In this document: piece after piece, positions 38,937 to 51,149 of the stretch
How positions within the stretch are numbered: position 1 is the first letter of the stretch
Layout of the letters: every line of letters begins with the position of its first letter
NCBI GenBank assembly: GCA_022824025.1
Contig: JAJEBF010000003.1
Span: forward strand, 248,001-312,000
Origin: Caldilineaceae bacterium
Lineage (GTDB): Bacteria; Chloroflexota; Anaerolineae; Caldilineales; Caldilineaceae
Reading direction: 5' to 3'
Length of the DNA stretch: 64,000 nucleotides
Position numbers and translations under genes: made by a program
Notes under the pieces: generated by a model
What the model saw: the letters and a program-made list of their open reading frames with translations, nothing else
Databases searched by the model: none
Told to the model about the DNA's origin: nothing

Positions 38937-40523
38937 ATGTCGGATTTCGATGTCCTCTTCATTGGGGCGGGCCACAACGCCCTTGTCTGCGCTGGCTACC
39001 TGGCCAGGGCAGGCTATCGGGTAGGCATGCTTGAGCGCCGTTCGACCGTCGGAGGCGCAGTCGTAACCGAAGAAACCGTTCCCGGCTTCCGATTCGATCT
39101 GGGCGGCAGCGCCCACATTCTCATCCATCACACGCCAATCGTCCGTGATCTCTCCTTGGAGAATTTCGGCCTCAGTTATCTCGATATCGATCCTCTCTTC
39201 TTTGCCCCCTTTCCCGATGGAGACCAGATCTTTGTCTGGAAAGACCTCGACCGGACTTGCGAGAGCATTGCAGCGGTCTCGCCTGAAGATGCCCAGAGGT
39301 ACCACAAATTCATCAAGGACTGGACCCCTTTTGCGGAGGCAATGGTAGCCTCCTTTCTCCATGCCCCTACACCATTCAATCTTGCAAAGTGGCTGGTCTT
39401 CAAGAGCGGTGTAGCCGCGGACCTCGGGCCGCGACTTCAAGCCGTTTTGGGAAGCTATGGCCAGTTTCTGCGCAACGCCTTTGTCTCCCCCAAGGTCCAG
39501 GCTCTCATCGGTTGGATGGCTGCCCAATCCGGGCCGCCGCCAGGGGAACGGCTCAGCGCTCCGTTCGCCCTCTGGCAACCCATGTATCACGTTTCCGGCG
39601 TCAAAAGGCCGCGCGGCGGATCCGGTATGCTGACACAGGCGCTGGCGCGAATGATTAGAGCCAACCGCGGCACAATAACCGTTGACGCTGCGGTCGAACA
39701 GATCATCGTCAGGAACGGAAAAGCTGTCGGCGTTCAGACCGACGCAGGCGAGCAGGTCACAGCAAGCGAGGCAATCGTATCCGGGACGCACATCCACACA
39801 ACGCTCAAGCTCCTCGAGGGTCAGGTCCCGGCCCGGCGCATCTCATCGGCGCGTCGATCCAGGATCGGCAATGGCTTTGGCATGATGTTACGTTGCGCGC
39901 TGACGGACCTGCCCGACTACTCCGACCGGGGACGGACGCAAGGCGGCCCTCCTCGCCCGGAACATCGCGCTTTGCAGTTTATTTGTCCGGATCTGGACTA
40001 CCTGGAACGCGCCTACGACGACTATCTCGCCGGTCGCCCTCCCGCAGACCCTGCCCTTATTGCAATGACCTTTTCTGCGGTGGATCCGTCACTCGCCCCG
40101 CCCGGCAAACACGTGCTCTTCCTGTGGGGACAGTACTATCCCTATGAACTGGCGTCCGGCAGGAGTTGGGATGAGATTGGGGACACCGTTGCCGATCAGA
40201 TGATTGCCAAGCTGGCGGAGTACGCGCCCAACATAAGGCAAACGGTAACAGGCAGGCTCGTTCAGACTCCGCTATGGTTGGAGAGAGAGTTGGGGCTGCT
40301 GCGTGGCAATGTCATGCATCTTGAAATGTCTGTCAACCAGATGTTTGCCTTGCGTCCAACCCTCGGTTGGAGCAACTATCGCGGACCAGTGAAGGGACTC
40401 TATCTGACCGGCGCCAGCACCCATCCCGGCGGCGGCATCATGGGCGCTTCCGGCAGAAATGCGGCCGCCGCGATCCTGTATGACCTCGATCGCAAGTCTT
40501 TGAATTTCTTGGGCATTCAGTAA
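38937..40523 (+). CDS. crtO: CrtO-family carotenoid ketolase-like FAD oxidoreductase
   Basis: A 528-residue FAD-dependent protein of the phytoene desaturase superfamily. It begins with the dinucleotide motif [20 protein letters not shown] and [14 protein letters not shown]. Further landmarks are [38 protein letters not shown] and the C-terminal [20 protein letters not shown]. The ends and middle agree closely with the CrtO beta-carotene ketolase of Deinococcus, and Chloroflexus also has CrtO. It may therefore add a 4-keto group to beta- or gamma-carotene, although other PYROXD2-like roles are possible. No phytoene synthase, desaturase or cyclase gene is nearby. It is coupled to menA (two-base gap). 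Confidence 0.8.
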   Translation: MSDFDVLFIGAGHNALVCAGYLARAGYRVGMLERRSTVGGAVVTEETVPGFRFDLGGSAHILIHHTPIVRDLSLENFGLSYLDIDPLFFAPFPDGDQIFVWKDLDRTCESIAAVSPEDAQRYHKFIKDWTPFAEAMVASFLHAPTPFNLAKWLVFKSGVAADLGPRLQAVLGSYGQFLRNAFVSPKVQALIGWMAAQSGPPPGERLSAPFALWQPMYHVSGVKRPRGGSGMLTQALARMIRANRGTITVDAAVEQIIVRNGKAVGVQTDAGEQVTASEAIVSGTHIHTTLKLLEGQVPARRISSARRSRIGNGFGMMLRCALTDLPDYSDRGRTQGGPPRPEHRALQFICPDLDYLERAYDDYLAGRPPADPALIAMTFSAVDPSLAPPGKHVLFLWGQYYPYELASGRSWDEIGDTVADQMIAKLAEYAPNIRQTVTGRLVQTPLWLERELGLLRGNVMHLEMSVNQMFALRPTLGWSNYRGPVKGLYLTGASTHPGGGIMGASGRNAAAAILYDLDRKSLNFLGIQ

Positions 40524-40625
40524 TGGGAATCCCCTGGCAACCGACGCGGCGTCCGGCAGACACTCATTCACGTCGTAAAGGGCTCGCGCATTGGAACTGA
40601 CTGTTGAAAGTGTTAGAATCGAGCC

Positions 40626-41054
40626 ATGCCCCCCTCCACAGACACAGTCCCGGAACGCACAACAATTTTTCGCTTTCGCGCCAGTGGCGACGACGCTGTT
40701 GGATACGTTCTCGCCAACGGAATCTACCGCCTTCGCTGGCAGGAGGGCATTGTAATCGGCCGCTGCGAAACTGGGGATTCTGGTGGGCGCATCTTTCGAA
40801 CAACGCGGTTCGGCGAGAAAGAGCTCGGAGGAATCACGCTTGAAGGTGTCATCCACAGTCACGGTCTGTTTGAGGGCGGCAACCTGGGCTGGTTGGAGCC
40901 AGACGGAACAGTAATTCGGGGCGGATACATATTTGCCGAAGAGGAAGTCGGCCGCGTCAATGGCCCGCAAGTGCAGCTGGCGGCGGCAGCGTTACTGTTG
41001 ATCTTTTTGCCTGAAGAGGAGGAAGAGGATCGAGAGGCGAAGAGGTTAGTTTGA
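40626..41054 (+). CDS. Small hypothetical protein (142 aa)
   Basis: A 142-residue protein rich in beta-strand-like, Gly-containing segments (GDDAVGYVLANGIYRLRW, GRIFRTTRFGEKELGG, GLFEGGNLGWLEPDG). It has one short hydrophobic stretch LAAAALLLIFLP near the C-terminus and an acidic tail EEEEEDREAK. No family is recognised. The spacing from the crtO-like gene (102 bases) and the alpha/beta hydrolase (53 bases) fits either its own unit or readthrough. The ribosome site is weak. Function unknown. Confidence 0.55.
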   Translation: MPPSTDTVPERTTIFRFRASGDDAVGYVLANGIYRLRWQEGIVIGRCETGDSGGRIFRTTRFGEKELGGITLEGVIHSHGLFEGGNLGWLEPDGTVIRGGYIFAEEEVGRVNGPQVQLAAAALLLIFLPEEEEEDREAKRLV

Positions 41055-41107
41055 AATGAGGATGGTTGGATTTTGGATGTTTTATATGACTACGCGAAAA
41101 AAATCCC

Positions 41108-41977
41108 GTGTTCACCATTGTAACAGATCCCATCACCTTTAATCTCCGGTCATCGGGCAGCAAAGATGGTGTCCCCATTCTCCTGCTCCACGGCTCCCAC
41201 GCAACCAGCCGCTGGTGGGAACCTCTCTTCGCTGTCTTGCCGGATTCGATCCACGCCATCGCGCCCGACCTGCGCGGCTGTGGAAGGAGCACGCAGTCCG
41301 ATACGGGCTACGATATTGAAAACCAGGCCGAAGATATCTCAGAATTGGCAGCCGCGCTGGACTTAACAGACTTCGATCTCGTGGGGCATGGCAGCGGCGG
41401 CGCCATCGCCGTGGAATTCGCGCTGCGCCACCCTCAGAAGCTGCACAGCCTCATCCTTGTTGATAGTGTCCCTATCGAAGGCGCCTTCACCCCGCTTCAA
41501 GGGCTGCAACTCCTCTCCCAAATGCGCGAGGACCGCTCCCTCCTCCGCCGCGCCCTTTCCTCGCTCATGCCGACCGCGCCGCCTCCCACCATGACCGACT
41601 CAGAATTCGAAACATTTTTCGATCTACTGGTCGACGACGCCGCCGCCATGGCCCCCGCAGCATTCACCGCTGTGGCAGAGGCGCTGAATCGCTGGAATCG
41701 CCTCGAAGAGGCCCACAGGCTTACTCTGCCTACACTTCTCCTTCTGGGAACAGAAGACACAATAGTTGAAAGAGATGCCGCCACGCGCACCCTGCTTGCC
41801 ATACCCGGCGCCGCCAATTTGGAGATTCTAAGAGGATTGGGCCACTCCCCCATGATCGAATCGCCGGTTGTCCTCGCCGAGCGAATCATTGAGTTCATAA
41901 CGGAGGACTTTGAGAGCTTCGAAGAGGCCAGAGAAGTCGCGCGCCAGGACAGCGAAAGCGCTGGCAACGCCGAGTAG
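41108..41977 (+). CDS. Alpha/beta hydrolase
   Basis: A 289-residue alpha/beta-hydrolase of the haloalkane dehalogenase/epoxide hydrolase/lipase-like class. The oxyanion strand is LLLHGSHATSRWW, the nucleophile elbow VGHGSGGAIAVEFALRHP (Ser), the acid in LLGTEDTIVERDAA and the catalytic His in RGLGHSPMIESP. A helical lid sits between (about residues 125-200). The protein starts with GTG at 41108, and no strong ribosome site is visible. The substrate cannot be predicted. A methyltransferase gene follows on the same strand after 65 bases. Confidence 0.85.
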   Translation: MFTIVTDPITFNLRSSGSKDGVPILLLHGSHATSRWWEPLFAVLPDSIHAIAPDLRGCGRSTQSDTGYDIENQAEDISELAAALDLTDFDLVGHGSGGAIAVEFALRHPQKLHSLILVDSVPIEGAFTPLQGLQLLSQMREDRSLLRRALSSLMPTAPPPTMTDSEFETFFDLLVDDAAAMAPAAFTAVAEALNRWNRLEEAHRLTLPTLLLLGTEDTIVERDAATRTLLAIPGAANLEILRGLGHSPMIESPVVLAERIIEFITEDFESFEEAREVARQDSESAGNAE

Positions 41978-42042
41978 GCTGTCCAACACATTCCTACCCA
42001 ACCGGGCAATTCCCACCTGCCTCACATTAGTTTGAACGGGTT

Positions 42043-42681
42043 ATGAACACTGAAAGCGATCAAGAACTGCGTGCCCACTGGGATGAGCGCTACCGCAGCG
42101 GACATACACCGTGGGATACCGGAATCACCCCTCCCGAAGTGCGGACATTCTGGAAGGAATCCAATTTACCCAGAGCCGGAAACCTGGCAATCGATATTGG
42201 TTGCGGCACCGGGTTGAACACCCTGTTCCTGGCAAGGCAAGGATTGTATGCAATCGGGTTTGATCTCTCAGGACAGGCTTTGATGCTCGCCCGCAAGAGA
42301 ATCAGCCCTGACGCTGCCAGTGAACAGGAGCCTCCGCGAGGCAAGGCGATGTTCGTGCAGGCGGACGTATCCAGACTGCCTGTAGGCAGCCTTGACGCTT
42401 GTTACGCCCTGGATATCGGTTGCCTTCACAGCCTTCCGGACGACCGCAGGCCCGCATACGCCCAGGGTGTCATCCGCGCTCTCAGACCCGGAGGCTACTA
42501 CCATCTTTATGTGTTCGACCGGAGCAAATCTGATGGGCCTGGCGCCAGGGGGATGGACGACGGAGAGGTAGCCGCCCTGTTCGACGGCAAAATGGAAATT
42601 GTGTCAGAGGAACGAGGCGTTTCTTCTGCTCAGGTCTCCCGACCCTCACGCTGGTTTCTGCTGAGAATGACAGAAAGGTAG
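42043..42681 (+). CDS. Class I SAM-dependent methyltransferase (TPMT/TehB-like)
   Basis: A 212-residue methyltransferase. The N-terminal HWDERYRSGHTPWDTGITPP is typical of the thiopurine-methyltransferase/TehB-like group. Motif I is AIDIGCGTGLNTLFLARQG, motif II GFDLSGQALMLARKRI, and a post-I acidic region FVQADVSRLP and strand-4 CYALDIGCLHSLPDD follow. SAM-binding residues look intact. Such proteins detoxify small nucleophiles or oxyanions, or modify metabolites; the substrate is not known. The start at ATG 42043 lacks a strong ribosome site but matches the family's N-terminus. The next gene is convergent. Confidence 0.85.
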   Translation: MNTESDQELRAHWDERYRSGHTPWDTGITPPEVRTFWKESNLPRAGNLAIDIGCGTGLNTLFLARQGLYAIGFDLSGQALMLARKRISPDAASEQEPPRGKAMFVQADVSRLPVGSLDACYALDIGCLHSLPDDRRPAYAQGVIRALRPGGYYHLYVFDRSKSDGPGARGMDDGEVAALFDGKMEIVSEERGVSSAQVSRPSRWFLLRMTER

Positions 42682-42814
42682 CTTCTGGGTCTACGGAATC
42701 GAGCCTTTCCCCTCAGCGACGCGTTCAAAGCAGGCTTCCTTTCCCGTCCCCACTGGTTAAAGAGCCGTCTGCCCCTTCCCTCCAGGGGAGCATTCCACCC
42801 GACGCCTCAAACTC

Positions 42815-44074
42815 CTAAGGGCAAAGGGGCCTCGATACGGGGGCCGGGCCCCCGCCGTCATCCGGCTGTGGGTTCTCAGGGCTGATCGACGTATTCGTCT
42901 CCACCAGTGGCGGCCTGTCAAAGACGCCTCTTAGCTCTTCCGCGATATAGTCCCAATTGACCACAAAGACCGCCATCCCCTCGCGCCAGCCATGGCGCAT
43001 CGCATCCGGGGGACCCATCACCATACCCTTGACATCCGTCTCGCTCAGAGACAAGCCGAACCGTGCATACCGCACTGTGTCCCATCTGCCTACATCCGTG
43101 TCAACCGAATAACGCAGCGCGTCATACAAAAGGAAGGCTCTCGGCAGGAGATTCTGTTCCACAAGCTGCTTTCTCAGCGCCCACACGACACGCTGTTGCC
43201 TGCGCGCCCGCTCAAGATCGCCGCCGCCAGATCGCCGGCTGCGCACGTAACTGAGCGCCTGTTCTCCACTCAGCAGATGCTCGCCGGGCGGCAGATTCAG
43301 GTAAATTCCTTCCTCGGGATAATATTCGTAGAGGTAGCAGTCTACGTGTATCTTGAGACCGCCAAGGGCATCGATCAGGTTCTTGAAGCCTTCAAATCGA
43401 AAACGGATGAAATTATCTATCGTGATTCCGAGCCTTTCCTCCAGAATCGAAGTCAGCAGACGAGGCCCTCCCCCTCCCGGGGCATCCATTTCACCCAGGT
43501 AATCGATGACATTGATCCGATTGGGAAGGTGGCCCGGTATGTGGTCAATGTACATATCTCGAGGAAAGGAAACGATTGCCGCTTCGCCCAGCTCCGGATT
43601 CATCATGAGCAAAATGATTACGTCTGTCCGCCAATTGGGCTGATCCGGGCGCTGATCGCTGCCCAATATCAGAATACTTGTCGTGTTTTCGAGGTCGGTT
43701 ATTGGCGGGGTTGGCTCTGGGCTTGGCGTTGCTGTAGGCGTAGCAGACGGTACCGGTGTCGCAGTGGCAGTTTCGACAACCGAACTTTCGCCTGCTGCCG
43801 GTTTCAACTGTTGCCTGGTTTGAGCGCTTTCAGGCAGCCTGTCGAGTGATTCCGACTCGCCCGGTTGCTTTTCAATCTGCGCCTCTCTGGGCAGTGAAAC
43901 TTCAACTCGTGGTTCTTCCCCCGGTGCTGACTCTCTGTTGACAATGACGAAACTGAGCAGAATTGCGCTGCCGAGAATCAGGAGCAGATAGGGTCGAACA
44001 AACGGATGGAGTCCGCGTCGAATCGTCGTTCGTGTCTGTTTCTGAAGAGCAGGAAGGTTGCGCCGCAGGCTCAT
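42815..44074 (-). CDS. LytR-CpsA-Psr (LCP) family protein
   Basis: Membrane-anchored phosphotransferase of the LCP family, which ligates glycopolymers to the cell wall or cell-surface acceptors. The 419-residue protein has a cytoplasmic N-terminus, one membrane helix (about 29-46), and a Thr/Pro-rich spacer (about 95-125, TPVPSATPTATPSPEPTPP). The LCP domain has SILILGSDQRPDQPNWRTD, VSFPRDMYIDHIPGHLP, FRFEGFKNLIDALGGLKI and LSYVRSRRSGGGDLERARRQ, including the arginine and aspartate residues that bind pyrophosphate-lipid substrates. It lies downstream of the cinA-like gene on the minus strand with a gap of 166 bases. Confidence 0.9.
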   Translation of the reverse strand: MSLRRNLPALQKQTRTTIRRGLHPFVRPYLLLILGSAILLSFVIVNRESAPGEEPRVEVSLPREAQIEKQPGESESLDRLPESAQTRQQLKPAAGESSVVETATATPVPSATPTATPSPEPTPPITDLENTTSILILGSDQRPDQPNWRTDVIILLMMNPELGEAAIVSFPRDMYIDHIPGHLPNRINVIDYLGEMDAPGGGGPRLLTSILEERLGITIDNFIRFRFEGFKNLIDALGGLKIHVDCYLYEYYPEEGIYLNLPPGEHLLSGEQALSYVRSRRSGGGDLERARRQQRVVWALRKQLVEQNLLPRAFLLYDALRYSVDTDVGRWDTVRYARFGLSLSETDVKGMVMGPPDAMRHGWREGMAVFVVNWDYIAEELRGVFDRPPLVETNTSISPENPQPDDGGGPAPVSRPLCP

Positions 44075-44240
44075 AGCCGGAAGGTTCGTCCATCAAAAAG
44101 GCAAGTCGACGATCGTCTCACCAAGAGACCTGGTCTTGGATTTGCAAAGGGCAATGGGACGGCGAGAAGTGAGGTTCGGGAAGTGAGACCGGCTCTTTCT
44201 CCTCCTTGCTCATTCCTCTGCTCGAGAAAGGGCCCGTGGG

Positions 44241-45497
44241 CTAGACTTCAAGGTCAAGTAAAATTCGGCGGAGCAGGTCCATCGCTCGATTCCCAACCCA
44301 TGCATTCGTCAACCTGTCAGCCCCGCCAAAGGGGAATCGCGCCACTTCAGTTCGTTCAGGCCCTGCGCAGCCGATCCATGTTTCGCCGCCCTGATTGGAG
44401 TGGAAGGTCTCGTCGGGTCGGCCACTGGTGATGACGGCCAGCCCATGGGAAGCCTTGCATTCGTCACGCAGCTTAAGTGCCAAATCACCGGCGACTTCGC
44501 TTGTCGGGGGCTGCCTGAGCAACTGTTCGAAAGTGTCCTGTCCAGGGTTTCCTTCCAGGATCCGCCGGGCATTCTCCGGACCCGCTCCGCTTTTCATTCG
44601 TTCAGCGATTGCCCCTCCGGTAACCGTCTCGAGGAGGGCTACACTGGCGTCAGTCTTCGCGAGCAGACGCGCAAGGACCGCCTCAACCGTCTCTTCCGGC
44701 GTCGTGCTGTAAATGTAGTCGCCGATTACAGCGCGTACTTCCCTTTCCATCCCGTCCAGGAGACTCTCGGCCTCCTCCGCGCTTGGCGCCCTCGCCGCAA
44801 TGCGTACATCGGCCTGACCCAGATGCGCTGCCAGCCCCATCGTTGGATTCCTGCTATCCATCAGTCCGCCCAATTCTGCGTCCAGGCTGCTCTCCCCGAT
44901 TCCAACCGTCCGCAGAATTCGCCTGCGAATGACGCCTATACCGCCTGTCAATTCGTTCAGGTACGGCAATACCAGGTCAGCCATCATTCGCTTCATTTCC
45001 CGGGGAACGCCCGGCATGGCAATGACCTTCCCATTCCGTCCGTGCCTTCGATCGTAGGCGATAAACCCGGGCGCGGTGCCGACCGGGTTTTCCAGAATGG
45101 TTGCACTCTCGGGAATCTGGGCTTGGCGAAGGTTGTTCTCGCTCATCCGTTGGTAACCCCAGCGAGCGAATCGTTCTTTCAACTTTTCCTCAATGTCAAT
45201 GTGTCTTTCCAGTGGACAGCCAGTGGCATTGGCAATCGCGTCGCGCGTGATATCATCCGCGGTTGGCCCCAGGCCGCCCGTTACCAGGACGACGTCGCTG
45301 CGGGCCAGAGCCATCTCCAAAACGCCTCGCAGACGCGGCTCGTTGTCGCCGACACTCGTCTTGTAGTATATGTTGACGCCGATCTCCCGTAGCTCCTGGG
45401 CAATCCAGGCCGCGTTGGTGTCGACTATATCGCCGAGTAGAATCTCCGTACCGGACGTGACGAGCTCCGCTGAGACCTCTTTTGTGTCTGACGTCAT
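44241..45497 (-). CDS. cinA: CinA-like protein with degenerate C-terminal deamidase domain
   Basis: A 418-residue protein. The N-terminal two-thirds is a well-preserved CinA/COG1058 domain: AELVTSGTEILLGDIVDTNA, VLVTGGLGPTADDITRDAIA and VIAMPGVPREMKRMM. It is related to MoaB/MogA and linked to ADP-ribose/NAD turnover. The C-terminal third aligns with the NMN-deamidase (PncC) domain, but the hallmark ESCTGG reads ETVTGG (residues 290-295). The later GIAGPGG-type loop is VITSGRPDE. The deamidase half is therefore probably inactive or altered (inference). ATG 45497 has AGGA upstream. It follows the CpXC gene on the same strand after 66 bases. Confidence 0.87.
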   Translation of the reverse strand: MTSDTKEVSAELVTSGTEILLGDIVDTNAAWIAQELREIGVNIYYKTSVGDNEPRLRGVLEMALARSDVVLVTGGLGPTADDITRDAIANATGCPLERHIDIEEKLKERFARWGYQRMSENNLRQAQIPESATILENPVGTAPGFIAYDRRHGRNGKVIAMPGVPREMKRMMADLVLPYLNELTGGIGVIRRRILRTVGIGESSLDAELGGLMDSRNPTMGLAAHLGQADVRIAARAPSAEEAESLLDGMEREVRAVIGDYIYSTTPEETVEAVLARLLAKTDASVALLETVTGGAIAERMKSGAGPENARRILEGNPGQDTFEQLLRQPPTSEVAGDLALKLRDECKASHGLAVITSGRPDETFHSNQGGETWIGCAGPERTEVARFPFGGADRLTNAWVGNRAMDLLRRILLDLEV

Positions 45498-45563
45498 GGC
45501 TGTCGGTTCCTGGTCCTTGCTTTTTCCTGAACTGATCGTCCATCCTCGCTTTGCACACCAAAG

Positions 45564-47147
45564 CTAAAGCATGAGAGCTGCCTGTCCTCGAATGCTCCTC
45601 ACCCGGCTTGCCAGAGCCCCGTTCCCCTCACTGCTGAATCGCTCCTCCAGCCCCTTCAGCGCCTCGACAAATTCTGGAGAAAGTTCTGATCGGTTCTCCT
45701 GCAGCAGGCTGCGCATGGCGCCTTCGTCCGGCGCGGAAAGGAGACGGTTGAGGAGCTTCATCTCCGGTGGCATACGCTCTTCCAGGATGGCCACCGCCTT
45801 TCCATAGATGGAACGCAATCTCTGAACTGCGAACGCCGCATTGTTTTGTTCGGCCTGCTGAATGTTCGAAGCCAGGACCGCCAGGAACATCTCGTTGATC
45901 TGGTCGGCGTTTTCTTTCAGAGCCGCGTCGGTATCCGGGGCCTGCAAGACCTCTTGCAATACTGCCTGTACCTCCTGCGCCGCAGCCTGCTGACTCTGCG
46001 TTCGTTGCTCGTTTAGCTCGACCGTACGTTCACGAATCTCAATCAGGGCTGATCGCTCTTCAGGATCAGTGGAGTTCTCCAAACGATCGGCGAGCCCAAG
46101 CAGAAATGAGTAATCGGTGATCGCGGCCGCCGCGTTAATAACTGCAGTAGCTATGGCTTCCCCTTCTTCCCCTTCCAGCCAGTACTCAAGTAGCTGCGTC
46201 AGTAGTTCGTCACGCGTCGTCCGCGGCCCGAGCCTCGAAAGAGCTTTCTGAACCCGTTCCTCTAACGCTTTCAACTCTTGACCGGCTTCAGTGGTTTCAA
46301 GGAGCGTACTGCGAAGGCTGACCAGGGCCTCCTGCTGCTCAGTCTGACCTTCGGCGGCAACCGCGTTGATCACCTGTCCCAGTAGCACAAAGAAGCTCGA
46401 ATCGATCAAAGACTTGCTTCGTTCAACGACCATCTGCATCGCGTTCAAGTCGCCGCCAAGTCGAACCAGGTTGCTGATCAACTCCGACTGTTCACGGCGC
46501 CGGCGAAGCATCTCGGGTGTGACACCCTCGAATCCCCACAGCTTTTCAATCAATGAGTCCCACTCAAAAAACTGTTGCGCCTGAAACATGTAGCCTTTGC
46601 GCTGGTCCGTAGGCAGCCGCGCCATGAGCGCCTGGCTTAACTCCCCTATCATTTTCTGCGTCTGCATGTCATCCAGCTGCGCCTGACCGGGCACGACAAC
46701 GCCGAGAAACTCATGCTCAGGTTCGTGGACCATCAGCGGCACGCTGAGTGGGCCGCCTGCGCCGCAGGAACTGCAAATGGCTGTATTGATCTGCCCGCCA
46801 AGCAGGGGACCCTTCAGCTCAGGGTTGGCGCCAAAATCAACAATCGAAAACACGGCCGTCGTGTAAGCGGCGCCGCAACCGGGGCAGGTGACTTGCGCCC
46901 CGGTGGGAGGGAAAAGTAGATTCAATTCGGGTTGCTGGCCGGCGCCAGCCTCGGCGGAAGCCTGCGGATCCGAAGGTGCCTGGGGGCGTTCTTCACTCGC
47001 TGTTTCCTCGGCCTCAGACGTTGGCTCCGCCTCAGCCTCTGGCTTGCTCGGCTCTTGTCGCCTGGAAGTGGAAAACCCTTTCGGGAGCTCGATGCCGCCG
47101 GACGATTCTGACGGAGGTGGGCTGCCAGGAGTCCAGATTTCACTCAT
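45564..47147 (-). CDS. CpXC-domain protein with long helical C-terminus
   Basis: A 527-residue protein in three parts. The first 75 residues are a Pro/Glu/Ser-rich, probably disordered leader. A zinc-binding CpXC domain follows (VTCPGCGAAYTTAVF near residue 86 and ICSSCGAGG about 50 residues later). The remaining 350 residues are almost entirely helical and Glu/Gln/Leu-rich (for example LNEQRTQSQQAAAQEVQAV), likely an elongated bundle or coiled coil. CpXC proteins are common in Chloroflexota and have no established function. It starts five bases after the TPR gene stop, so the pair is surely cotranscribed. Confidence 0.8.
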   Translation of the reverse strand: MSEIWTPGSPPPSESSGGIELPKGFSTSRRQEPSKPEAEAEPTSEAEETASEERPQAPSDPQASAEAGAGQQPELNLLFPPTGAQVTCPGCGAAYTTAVFSIVDFGANPELKGPLLGGQINTAICSSCGAGGPLSVPLMVHEPEHEFLGVVVPGQAQLDDMQTQKMIGELSQALMARLPTDQRKGYMFQAQQFFEWDSLIEKLWGFEGVTPEMLRRRREQSELISNLVRLGGDLNAMQMVVERSKSLIDSSFFVLLGQVINAVAAEGQTEQQEALVSLRSTLLETTEAGQELKALEERVQKALSRLGPRTTRDELLTQLLEYWLEGEEGEAIATAVINAAAAITDYSFLLGLADRLENSTDPEERSALIEIRERTVELNEQRTQSQQAAAQEVQAVLQEVLQAPDTDAALKENADQINEMFLAVLASNIQQAEQNNAAFAVQRLRSIYGKAVAILEERMPPEMKLLNRLLSAPDEGAMRSLLQENRSELSPEFVEALKGLEERFSSEGNGALASRVRSIRGQAALML

Positions 47148-47152
47148 GATTG

Positions 47153-47950
47153 TTAGTCCAGTTCCTCGTGAAAACGCAGTCTTGTGTGTAAGGTCTCTTT
47201 TACCAGGGCAGCCAGACCCCAGCGCCTCTTTGTCATCGCATCTACGAGCCAGGCCTGATGTGTGGCCCGCGCCGCAAGGCGGCGTCGTCCCGGCGGTTCC
47301 AGATCAGGCTCCTCAGCCATCACGCCAAGAGGAGTAAACACACCGGCCACAGTTGCTGCCAGCTCCGCAAAATCACCCGACGCCGGCAACCTCCCTCTCG
47401 CGGCGCTCTCCACGCCTTGGGCCAGCGCCGCGCCTAAAGGCAACAGACCGCCAACCTGGTCCAATTCGACCAGGTATCTTGCTGTTGGCACAACCTGATC
47501 GAGTGTCGACAGCACCAATCGTTCATCCAATTGCAACGACAAGCTGAGAGCCTTGGCAAAGCAGTGAGCTGCAGCGGTCGTTTCTCCCCTTCGAACGTTC
47601 AGGAAGCCATCCACACGAAAAGTCTGCACGAGCCCTGCGCCGTCACCAATCTCAAGGAATGCCTCCTGCGCCTTTCGATTGTGGTCAGACGCCGCTTCGG
47701 ACTCCCCGCGGGACTCCTCCAATGACGCCAACTGCGCCATCGCCCTACCGTACCCGGCAATATCATTTGAGGTCGCAGCTTCCTGCGCAGCAGCCGCAAA
47801 CGTAAGCGCTGCGCTGCTCTCCTCGCCCTGCGCGAGCAAGGCTGCGCCCTCATCCAGCTTTCTTGCTACGCCTGCGGAAGGCAGCAAGCCACCCTCCTTT
47901 GCGCCGCTGGTTGACGGGACCTTGTTATCGGAATGAGTATTGATTGCCAA
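47153..47950 (-). CDS. TPR-like helical protein, CpXC partner
   Basis: A 265-residue, Ala/Leu-rich helical protein. Paired helices such as KLDEGAALLAQGEESSAALT, YGRAMAQLASLEESRGESEA and TTAAAHCFAKALSLSLQLDE have TPR-like spacing, so it is probably a tetratricopeptide scaffold. No catalytic motif is seen. It starts with TTG at 47950 and the ribosome site is poor. It lies 89 bases downstream of the ligA stop and five bases upstream of the CpXC gene. It may bind the CpXC protein; that is inference from adjacency. Confidence 0.65.
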   Translation of the reverse strand: MAINTHSDNKVPSTSGAKEGGLLPSAGVARKLDEGAALLAQGEESSAALTFAAAAQEAATSNDIAGYGRAMAQLASLEESRGESEAASDHNRKAQEAFLEIGDGAGLVQTFRVDGFLNVRRGETTAAAHCFAKALSLSLQLDERLVLSTLDQVVPTARYLVELDQVGGLLPLGAALAQGVESAARGRLPASGDFAELAATVAGVFTPLGVMAEEPDLEPPGRRRLAARATHQAWLVDAMTKRRWGLAALVKETLHTRLRFHEELD

Positions 47951-48039
47951 CCTACTGAATTTTATCGGATCACACCTGATTCGGCTATTCTTCCTTGCAG
48001 CGCGCGTCGCGGACTACAGAGGCCCCCTTTCGGCGACTT

Positions 48040-51145
<3,106 letters not shown>

Positions 51146-51149
<4 letters not shown>

